Shown: positions 54,870 to 64,000 of the stretch, piece by piece
Numbering within the stretch: position 1 is the first letter of the stretch
How the letters are laid out: each line of letters begins with the position of its first letter
Source of the DNA: Uranotaenia lowii
Taxonomy: Eukaryota; Arthropoda; Insecta; Diptera; Culicidae
Length of the DNA: 64,000 nt
Assembly: GCF_029784155.1 (NCBI RefSeq)
Contig: NC_073691.1
Coordinates: forward strand, 130,262,714 to 130,326,713
Direction: 5' to 3'
Notes under the pieces: generated by a model
Seen by the model: the letters and a program-made list of their open reading frames with translations, nothing else
Databases searched by the model: none
Told to the model about the DNA's origin: nothing
Translations under genes and position numbers: made by a program

Positions 54870-57355
54870 GTTAAAATAATATCGAACTTTAAAAAAATTG
54901 GAATTCCAGGTTTATAGCTTTTGAGCTTAAAATTATAGAAATTCTTGAGTTTATCTAGATATTTAATTCATGAATTGCTTCAACTGACTTTCAATGTGTG
55001 GTACATTTGTGGTAAATAAATACAGTTTGGCAAAATTTTTCAATGTAAAAAAAAAAAACTCTTTTCAAAAACAATCCTTTGCAAGTTAGCTTTAAGTTGA
55101 ATTTCAATAAAAATTATACATTTCAACAATTTCTTAGCTACACAAAAAGATTATTGATTATATGCCCTTTTGTGAAGTTCGTTCACATTTCATATTCATG
55201 AAATGACGGACATGTCTCAAAAAAGGCTATTTAAGGAACTTTTTGCAACTTCAAGACCAAAAAAGGCTATTTGAGACCTAATTTGTAACTTTTAAACTGA
55301 ATGGATGCGATTGACATGTCACAATTAAGGCTATTTGAGGAACTTTTTGAAACTTCAAGTCCATAGAAGGCTATTTGAGACCCTATTTGTAACTATCATG
55401 CTCGCAGTCGAAAGGAGGCACACATTTAAGTACATATGGGAAGAAATTTAGAAATTCGAAAAAAGTTGCAGCTTCATACTGCTTACTCATATTCGGCATA
55501 GCAAATATTTCACCGACATGCGTCATTTCGAGGTATAACGAGTGAAATTTATCAAATTTACGTCAGAGTTTGAGATAAAGAAAAAAAACGCATTATAAAA
55601 AAACGGTATTGACGCGTTTGCTTGATCCAGTGTTACACGTGGTTACACTATGATAAAGTGGGAGTTTTTGGAATTTAATTATCAATTCACTGGATTCTTT
55701 TTTGTACGATTGCTCTTAACGTGTAAAAAAAAGAAATGGTTTTAAAAAAAAAGTCCAAAACAACCGGATAGAATTAATCGAGTAAAGTGGCCTGAAATCC
55801 GGAAGCGCAAATATTTGCTATGAATATTATTTTCTGCTACGGTTATTCCGAAACTTCCACCGGGTCTCTGAGTAGCATGCTTCTGACGGGAAGCAACGTC
55901 CGAGGATCTATTTTGACGTAATCGTCTTATTTCGAGAAAATTGTTAAGAATAAAACCGTGTAAAAAACCTTCAAAAAAAGAATATTTCGATTTTAAGGAT
56001 TTTCTTTTAGCAAATATCGTTTCTTCCAAAAAGTGCAATCATAAGATTAGTGTTTCTAATGGCGATTTATTTAAGAAAAAAAAATTCAAGTGCTAGGTAG
56101 GGCCAAATATTAGCAGTCTCACCTTCATGACCATTTATCTGTAATTAACTTATCTATGTGTCTTAAAATGAAGCCATTTGTGGCCATATTCGTCAAACTG
56201 CAAATTCTTACCGATTCAGGTCCAAGCATTCATGAGCTCACTTCCCACCCGTTCCGTTTTATTGCTTCCTTTTCCTTTGTGATTTTTTTTTTGGTTCGTT
56301 CCTGAAACCGCACATTGTTCGCAAGAAGAATGATTTGCATATAATTTATTTGTTTTTTGATTCCCCGCGCTTGACAAAGCTTATTTAGTGGTTTTGTTAA
56401 TCATGAACTTGCATTGGCCTTCAGTCTGTTTTTAGCATATTTTCAAATTGTATAGATTGATTTGTGAATTTTTTTTATTCAACAACTTCTCATGAAAAAC
56501 AGAGCACGATGTTGCAAAAACGATAACTATTCACTGAGGAAATGGGCCTGGAACAATCATCACGCGAGGTAATATAGCATCGGCAGCGGCTCCGTGGGTT
56601 GATCCAATTGACCTGAATTAAGAGTTTTTATCAATTTATGGGATGCCCCGCGGAAGTATTACCCAGTACTGCAGCGAGCGTACAGCTTAGCACCATGTTT
56701 TTACAAAATACCAAATTCAGAAACAGCCAGCTGAAAAAACGTAACACTTTTCGATTACAAATTCAAAATGAGAATCAATCCGTAACTAGAATCCGTAATC
56801 CAAACATTCACACTGCATTTTATATTAGAACTCTGTTCCTTCCTCTCCTGGCCCTAGACTACACCCCTGATACCCGTTGTGGGCAATGGATTTCATCTGA
56901 CTCGTGCGCCGGCATTGTTTGAACGACGATTGATGATGGTGGCGCTAGAAATTTTGTTTGAATGTCGACCGACCAACCAACTGACTTCCAACTGTGCACA
57001 CAGATCGCGATGTTTGCAGTTGCGATGCTGTATTAGAAGAATGATTACAGCCTATGATTGATTGTGTGGACCGGAACGACCAAAGTTGACGTAATGAAAT
57101 GGTTTTTCAATCGTTGTTTGAAAAACAGTTTAAACCAAATTTAAATTTGTTACAGAAAACACAATGATTCTTTTAAAGAGGTAAAAAAATCAACCTGTCG
57201 ATCCAGTAATGAAATTACATGTACATTGTAAATATGTTTCAAACTGCAAGCGAATCTGAAAAATCTGTTAAAACAAGGTTGGAAACAATATTCTTATTTA
57301 CAACTAAACTGATAATCCCAAGTTAGAACTTCGAAAACAACAAGCGACTAGAACA
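54870..57355. other. AT-rich intergenic DNA
   Basis: No gene was recognised. It contains the 104-bp tandem duplication listed separately. Confidence 0.4.
55209..55397. repeat. 104-bp tandem duplication
   Basis: GACATGTC at 55209 restarts at 55313, and about 85 bases of each unit match closely. Each unit also contains AAGGCTATTTGAG-like words twice, a sub-period of roughly half the unit. Confidence 0.75.
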
Positions 57356-57359
57356 GAGC

Positions 57360-57640
57360 TAAAGCGGTTGATCGGCTTCCCCACAAATTACTCGTCGAAT
57401 ATTTGGATACAATGGGAATCCCTAAAGGGTAAAAAATCAAATACCTTCACTGTTCCTTCCGTAGTGCCTAAAGGGAGTCACTTGGGCCCACTGCTATTTA
57501 ATTGAAATATGAATGACCTTTGTGTACAGTTATACTTAGAAATAGTATTCTACGCCGACGATTGGAAAATGTACCGCTCAATCACCGAATATGAAGATAT
57601 ATTGATATTGCTCTGTTTTTGCTTAAAAGACTCTTCACAA
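57360..57640 (+). pseudogene. LINE reverse transcriptase fragment
   Basis: In shifting frames the plus strand reads FDRLPHKLLVEYLDTMGIP, VPKGSHLGPLLFN with MNDL, and the catalytic box FYADDWKMYRSI. Stops interrupt it. It is a short, old piece of a CR1/Jockey-group LINE. Confidence 0.7.
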
Positions 57641-57649
57641 AAGGTCTGT

Positions 57650-58164
57650 TTTTTAAAGTAACTGTACAAATTGTTGGAATAGCTGGTTTTGGAAGAACAC
57701 ATTATTATTATTCCTTATGCTATAAAAAGCCGTGGACCTTTGCATGTCCTTACGTTTGTTAAGCGATTCCGACTGATGCTTTCTATACGTATACACCTTG
57801 TACCAAACTTTCATTTTATCAGCCAAAACAATATATTTTTGTTGAAAACGCAGGTTTCAGTGGTGGAATAGAGTTGTATTTATTCAGGTTTGTTCATCAA
57901 GTCCTTAAACAACTACCCATTACATTAGCGATAGCTATTTGTCAGTTCCCACTTTTCATATTCCCTAACCGGGAAAGAACTCATTTCTTTATGAGTACCT
58001 CGATACTCTAACCCAGAATATCTGGCAACACTGTTGTGTTACCACGAACCCAATTTGAGTAGTCTCGCTTAACCGTGTGATGATGTAAACATTTCTACCG
58101 AATTTATCATCATTGATCTATTGTTCTCGATTGCAAATTGCCGAGTTCTTTAGCAGCGTGTATA
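57650..58164. other. No gene seen
   Basis: AT-rich spacer up to the gap. Confidence 0.4.
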
Positions 58165-58664
58165 NNNNNNNNNNNNNNNNNNNNNNNNNNNNNNNNNNNN
58201 NNNNNNNNNNNNNNNNNNNNNNNNNNNNNNNNNNNNNNNNNNNNNNNNNNNNNNNNNNNNNNNNNNNNNNNNNNNNNNNNNNNNNNNNNNNNNNNNNNNN
58301 NNNNNNNNNNNNNNNNNNNNNNNNNNNNNNNNNNNNNNNNNNNNNNNNNNNNNNNNNNNNNNNNNNNNNNNNNNNNNNNNNNNNNNNNNNNNNNNNNNNN
58401 NNNNNNNNNNNNNNNNNNNNNNNNNNNNNNNNNNNNNNNNNNNNNNNNNNNNNNNNNNNNNNNNNNNNNNNNNNNNNNNNNNNNNNNNNNNNNNNNNNNN
58501 NNNNNNNNNNNNNNNNNNNNNNNNNNNNNNNNNNNNNNNNNNNNNNNNNNNNNNNNNNNNNNNNNNNNNNNNNNNNNNNNNNNNNNNNNNNNNNNNNNNN
58601 NNNNNNNNNNNNNNNNNNNNNNNNNNNNNNNNNNNNNNNNNNNNNNNNNNNNNNNNNNNNNNNN
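58165..58664. other. Assembly gap, 500 N
   Basis: Exactly 500 N; true length unknown. Confidence 0.99.
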
Positions 58665-60810
58665 AATAAAATCTGCGAATTTAAAACTGATTTTTATTTT
58701 TTTTTAATTTCGAACATTCCAACAATACTCGGACCAATAAATAAAAAATTGAAAATAATCTGAAATTTTTCAAGGTTAACGTTCAATTTTTTTTAACGTT
58801 AACCTCTAGGCCACGGTCGGCGGCAAAATGAATGACTTTGTACTTTGTTCCTTTGCGTTCCGATTTTCTATTATTTTTCAATCATCTCCAGATCTTCAAT
58901 AAATTTATTTTTATAAATTTATTGAACTTACTGAAATAAATGAATTTGAAAGCTGCTCGTAAGTACATTCAGTTCAATTTTTGTAATTTATTTTATTTTA
59001 CCGGAAAATATCAACACAACATTAAATTTGAATCAAGCAGCTTTCAAAACACGTTCAAAAAAAGGTTTAAGATTTTAATGTAATTTTCTTCGGAATTTTA
59101 TATAATTATGAAAATGAGATAAATCAATTGTAATTTAAACAGCACTTTATAATTTTTGAACCATGAACGTTTGTCAAAAATTTAATTTGATGCAAATAAC
59201 CAAAAAGTCTTGTTGACGTACTTTCTAACAACACCTGTAAACAAATCAACTGAAAAGATGTCAAAACGACAAATCATTTAAAAAAAAATTTGTGTGATTT
59301 TGTTCATTTTTGGGTCTGTGAACGATGCCTTTTTCAACCTGTCAAAAAAATTGTAAATTGACCATTGCATATTATCGGAATACGCACAGTCGGAATATCT
59401 TGAACAATTTTCTTCTCTTCAAACCTGATCAGAATCCACAGAGTGAAGAGGCGAGCAAGTTTTATTATAAGTTGAAAAGCAAATAATCACATCAGTAGTT
59501 TTATACTTCTCATATAAAATTCATGCAAAATTCGTAATCAAAGCAATCGAGAGATACCTTTTAATTCAACTACTGTACCTGTGGTCGAATTAAAAGGAAT
59601 CTTTAGATTGCTTTGATTGAGTAGAATTGTTCAACGAAGGAGGCCCACAACATAACATATTAAAATACCAAATTATTTGTAATTAAAACTGAATAAAGCA
59701 ATTTAAAGTTCGCTGATCCCGAGTTCAAGCACTGTAGGTACATTTAAGGATTTTATAAGGGCCAAGGATGTTTATGGGATCAATGGATTTCGACCTAATT
59801 CGGAACCCATGCAAGTTTTTGAAAATTAAAAATTTTGTGAAGTGAACTTCTTATATATTATAATTCGATAAATTTAGTCGATTTTCTTCAAAATGAGCAC
59901 TGTACTGGGTACGTTTTGATATATTGAGAAGAATTATCGTTATAAATCACCCGTCGATTTTTCGGTTTTTTTATGACAATGAAGCTCTCATATTAAAAAA
60001 AAAAATAAAAACATATAATAATCAAGTATAACTGTTTTAAAGTGCTTTTCATCATGTTGGGCACCCAATCCAGAAATGATTTGATTCGGTGATATAATTT
60101 TGATATAATTAGATAATTTAATGTATGGACGATCCCCTCTTATTTTGTGAACGGAGGTTTCTAGACAATATCAACATTAAATTTGTCACAAGTTTCAAGA
60201 GATTTTAGAAAAACTTATATATCTTCGTCTTCATTCATTTTTTTTTATTTTAAAATCTCATATTTAGTATTTAGAAAAATACTATCTTCGAAGTCCGAAA
60301 CACATAGAGACGATTCAAAACACAAACTTAATAATAATACGAAGGAATTCTGTTTCATCTGTTCTTGCCCCATGTCAAGAAAAATGTTTCAACAAAAACT
60401 TATTGTTTAATTCCAGAATAGACAGTGGAAATAAGGACATGACGAACACCTTGAGAAATCGCGTGAACTAGGTTGATAAATTTAGTAAAAACTTGATTTT
60501 TTTATTGCTTTGTAGCGAGGGTAGAATGTAAAACACCTGAAAAATTTAATAAGACTTCAAAGGACCATGTCAAATTGCTTAAAATTTGGATTTATTGAGC
60601 ACTTCCAATAAAATAGTTTTCCCTAAATTGACTCGCTTGGATGATGTTTCTTTTCGCTCCAAAGTGACCGTTTCAACTTTCTATTATTATACTATAAGGT
60701 GTGAGTGCCAATGATAATAAAAAGTAGCAATTGCTCAACGAAAAAGTTGAATTGTTCAAAACTCTTGAGAAAGCTTATTTGAAGTTCCTTATTTTTTTTA
60801 CTAACATAAA
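58665..60810. other. AT-rich DNA, no gene seen
   Basis: Very AT-rich with A/T runs and short frames only. It may be intron of the ADAM gene if upstream exons lie further left. Confidence 0.4.
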
Positions 60811-61062
60811 CATTCATTTTTCGTAAAAGCCGTATCTTTATGGAACTCATTACCTAATGATGTGACGATAGAAAAAAGTGAAGAAGTTTTTAGAAAAAGA
60901 TGTCTTGAGCATTTTAGTGTTTAACTAGTTGAAAATTATAAATTGTGAAAATTGTATTATCTTCGATCATTCTATGTACCGCAAACGAACTGTTGTAACA
61001 ATTAAAAAAGATGTAAGTCTTAAGTTATAGAAATAAATAAATAAATAAAATAAATAAATAAA
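60811..61062 (+). mobile_element. 3' end of a truncated LINE with AAAT-type tail
   Basis: The frame HSFFVKAVSLWNSLPNDVT, ending KRCLEHFSV with a stop at 60922-60924, is the C-terminus of a CR1/Jockey-group reverse transcriptase. About 100 bases of 3' UTR and a microsatellite tail of AAAT/AAATA units (about 61027-61061) follow. The 5' part is missing, as is usual for aborted target-primed insertions. Confidence 0.75.
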
Positions 61063-61069
61063 CTTTGGA

Positions 61070-61707
61070 CCCTTTGGACCTCTGATTCAGGCCATTCTTG
61101 CCTCTGACTTGGCCGCTCGGGCCTGTTGGTGGTTGGTTGGAAAAAGAGACGTTGGCTCGATCCTTCGGAAAACCTACCCCGTATCCGAGAAAAAGCCGAT
61201 AATTTTGGTGATTACTGCCGTTAATGCGCGCAGCATCGCCATGTTGCTACTGGGCCTTTTTGACTGTACAGTGTGGCCCATGATAATTTGTTCGATCCAG
61301 AGCACATGCCTAAACCAAACGAATGTACATGCCCTTAACTTCCCTACGTGTTGAATTTATACGTATGAGATTTCTATTTCCAACTAAGATTAAAACCAAG
61401 AATGATCCTTGAAAATGTTATTAGTATTTAGGTTATTTTTTTATCTCAAGATTAGGAACCACATGAACTATCGAAGATAGAAATCAACCTCCAACCTTCA
61501 GAATTATAGGTACTTAGAACATCATATGACTGAGATCCAATCTTCGGTTTTTTATTTAAGCAAAAAAAAAACAGAAAATCTCAATATAATTAGTTTTGCT
61601 TATGCAAACATTTGTTAAGATACACCTACCTAGCGCGTAGTACTAAATCTTTTGTCTCGATATGAAAATATGAAACGGCTCTACAATTCAGCTTTTTATT
61701 CATGCAG
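61070..61707 (+). other. Probable intron of the ADAM gene
   Basis: The exon at 61708 begins after a proper acceptor (TTTATTCATGCAG), so at least one upstream exon exists. No exon with a signal peptide or further prodomain was recognised in this stretch. Confidence 0.4.
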
Positions 61708-64000
61708 AATGGTCTTCACGCAACGCACCTCACGCTAGCCTACCGGTTAGCCCAGCAAGATGTGATATTAGATTTACAACTGGACGAAAGGCTGCTGCCT
61801 CGGGGGCACTTTCTCAGCTATCAACTAAAAGGTAGTAATGGAACCAACAAGGTAGTTGAGCGGTACGATAGTCCGAACCAGGTGGAGTTGTGCCACTATC
61901 GGGTAAGACGATATTCTTGCGAACTGTTTGATGGAGGAACTATAATTCCTTTTTTTGTATTACAGGGGACTATTAGAGACATCGAAGAATCCAGTGTTGC
62001 ACTGTCTACTTGTAACGGAATACGTGGGGTAATATTCGATGGTCGGGAAACATACTACATCGAAAACGATGGAACGAGACATGGCGTTAAAGATGTCGAA
62101 GCTGTGGATCACTACATCTACAGGTACTGCTCAAGGGGATGTTGTCTGTTTAACGCGGTTAATCTATTTTCAAATTTTATGCAGGCATTCAGATCTGCTG
62201 ACAAAACCAAAGTGTGGCTACGAAGGAGGTATCAATACAACCCATGATCCTCTACTACATCAAGAATCGGAATTCAACCGACTTTCTAGAGTAAGTTTCT
62301 TTGAGTATTGAGAAGAGTATCAACAGACTGTTTGAACCAAGTTTATTTTTCAGCATAAACGAGCTACAAAATCTTCTTCCCCAATCCGAGGGCCGTATAA
62401 TGCCAACAAACACTCGAGCTACGTTGAGCTGGTGATCGTTATCGACAATAAGATGTTCAAAAGCATGAAGGAAAATTTCAAAGCAGTTCAACAGTACTGT
62501 AAAGACATCACCAACATCATAAATGCACTGTATGAACCACTGAACATATTTATCGGGTTGGTTGGTGTTGTGATTTGGAACGAGGCAAACGAAATCGAGC
62601 TGTCTAGCGATGGAGAGATCACGTTGAAGAATTTCCTGCACTACCGCAAGAAGACGCTCTCCAAGGATCATCCCAACGACAACGCGCAGTTGTTCACGAA
62701 AGAACACTTCGATGGTGGAGTCGTCGGAAAAGCTCTGAAGGGACCGATCTGCACGTATGAGTTCAGTGGTGGTGTGGAGATGTACCACAGTGAAATAATA
62801 GGAGTTCAAGCAACAACAGTGGCCCACGAGATGGGTCATAATTTTGGAATGGAACACGATACGCCGGATTGCAAATGTCCGGAGGATCGTTGCATTATGT
62901 CAGCCTCGAGTTCATCAACTGCGCCGCGACACTGGAGCAGTTGTAGTATCGACCAGCTTAATTTGGCGTTTCATCATGGTATGAACTATTGTTTGAAGAA
63001 TAAACCAACCCAGCTGTTCGATTCTCCAGTGTGCGGGAATGGTTTCGTCGAGCCGGGGGAGCAGTGTGACTGTGGATTGCCAGATTTCTGCGATAACTCT
63101 TGTTGCAATCCTCGAACGTGTATGTTGCATTCGAATGCTTCGTGCGCAACCGGGGAATGTTGTGATTTGATTACCTGCAAGCCAAAGATTGGTGGAACGG
63201 TGTGTCGAGAAGCAGAAGGCGAGTGCGACCTACCGGAGTATTGTTCCGGAGAATCGGAGTACTGTCCTAACGATGTGTTCAAGAGGGATACGGAAGTGTG
63301 CGACGATGGAAAGGCATTTTGCTACAAGGGCTCTTGCAGGTCACAAAACGATCAATGTCGTCTGCTTTGGGGACCAACCGGGAAATCGTCGGATCAATGT
63401 TACAAGAAAAATGAAGAAGGGTCTCGCCATGGGAACTGTGGTTATAATCGTATCAAGAACGAATACGTTAAATGTGACGATGGAGATGTTTTCTGCGGAA
63501 TGCTGCACTGTAGACATTTGAACGAGCGACTGGAGTTCGGCATGGAATCGGTGGCTATTTTGTCGCACAGTTTCATCACATTCAATGGTAGCGTGATTCC
63601 ATGTCGATCGGCAATCGTTGATCTGGGACTGCAGAAGGTTGATCCGGGACTAGCACCGGATGGGGCCAAATGCGGAGAGGGAAAAATGTGTTTGAATCAG
63701 GTTTGTATGGCGGTCGAGAGTCTTCGAGCCAAAGGAAGCGGCGTCGAATGCCCGGAAAATTGCAACGGAAATGGAATCTGCAACAGCGAAGGTCACTGCC
63801 ACTGCAACAAAGGGTTTGCTCCGCCGCTATGTAACAGTCCTGGTAATGGAGGCTCTGAAGACAGTGGACCCGCTTCGGATCCCAATGGTGAGTTTGATAT
63901 TCTATGTTAAAGCCACCTTCAAAAATGACACACAAACCATTTTTCTCTCTTATACTTTCAGCGGGAAGCGGATTTACACGATTCCTGTATATTTTCTTCC
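61708..64000 (+). CDS. ADAM-family metalloprotease (Meltrin / ADAM12-like), partial
   Basis: This is a membrane-anchored zinc protease that sheds or processes cell-surface proteins. Exons are 61708-61902, 61966-62123, 62185-62290 and 62354-63887, and the last begins at 63962; all introns are GT-AG and in phase. The prodomain (LDLQLDERLLPRGHFLSYQL, then ELCHYRGTIRD, SVALSTCNGIRGVI) has a cysteine-switch-like KPKCGYEGG. A furin-type RHKR ends the prodomain at the exon 3/4 junction. The metalloprotease domain carries HEMGHNFGMEHD with all three zinc histidines and the glutamate. The disintegrin region (CGNGFVEPGEQCDCG to CDLPEYCSG) has ECD in the integrin loop. Cysteine-rich and EGF-like (CPENCNGNGICN) regions follow, and the last exon opens FTRFLYIFF, the likely transmembrane start. 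The signal peptide and cytosolic tail are outside the window. Confidence 0.93.

Noticed and set aside
61109..61354. First exon of the ADAM gene with a signal peptide
   Set aside because: The 81-codon frame has no convincing signal peptide and no donor that joins in phase with the acceptor at 61707.
62255..62857. 200-codon minus-strand frame
   Set aside because: It is the antisense shadow of the ADAM metalloprotease exon.
1..64000. Endogenous viral element or multi-gene defence system
   Set aside because: No viral replicase, glycoprotein, nucleocapsid or linked defence gene was seen; all reverse transcriptases here are non-LTR.

Overview
The window looks like nuclear DNA of an insect, most likely a mosquito. 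It is AT-rich and intron-bearing, the host genes are split by short 60-130 bp introns, and it is saturated with transposable elements. The best lineage clue is an apparently intact DD37E member of the IS630-Tc1-mariner superfamily (ITmD37E), a family described mainly from mosquitoes. There are also I-clade and CR1/Jockey-group non-LTR elements, tRNA-headed SINE-like pieces and many MITE-like inverted repeats. Two 500-N blocks (32665-33164, 58165-58664) are assembly gaps. No canonical functional tRNA, rRNA, CRISPR array or endogenous viral gene was recognised.

Host genes are sparse. On the minus strand there is the 3' half of a mitochondrial dicarboxylate carrier (three exons, 29019-32591; the N-terminal half falls in or beyond the first gap), a tentative three-exon small gene at 34509-34905, and a clear two-exon gene at 44596-44982 for a 108-residue single-pass membrane protein that I do not recognise. 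On the plus strand the right end holds a partial ADAM metalloprotease (61708 to the window edge) with prodomain, furin-like site, zinc motif, disintegrin, cysteine-rich and EGF-like regions. A coding-like, broken stretch at 40540-42262 could not be identified.

Mobile DNA by region. 2991-4313: a possible TIR element. 4480-6600: a decayed LINE split by a 589-bp hAT-like element with an 8-bp target duplication. 11950-22560: an older LINE (ORF1 at 21802-22449, broken ORF2 at 11992-14820) whose pyrimidine-rich 92-bp tandem array was hit by a full-length I-clade element (15522-21424; both ORFs open, 14-nt poly(A), 13-bp target duplication). 23045-24348: the intact ITmD37E transposon with 27-bp perfect ends. 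24351-26600: a tRNA-Lys-like SINE head, a 1.2-kb TIR element and a 107-bp tandem duplication. 29650-31250: LINE fragments inside the carrier intron. 33268-33706: an inverted repeat with a tRNA-like core. 37523-38330: a TTAG-flanked element. 38386-39598: a decayed DD37E-type element. 42702-43176: a hairpin MITE. 45560-51590: a 6-kb giant inverted repeat with nested elements of a family ending in CCCAAGCAACC. 52929-53844: an almost wholly palindromic derivative of the decayed DD37E family. 57360-57640 and 60811-61062: further LINE fragments.

I found no multi-gene cassette that would amount to a new biological system. The most unusual items are the nested, palindromic transposon architecture at 45.5-51.6 kb, the foldback transposase derivative at 53 kb, and the two small spliced genes at 34.5 and 44.6 kb, which single-frame ORF scanning misses.
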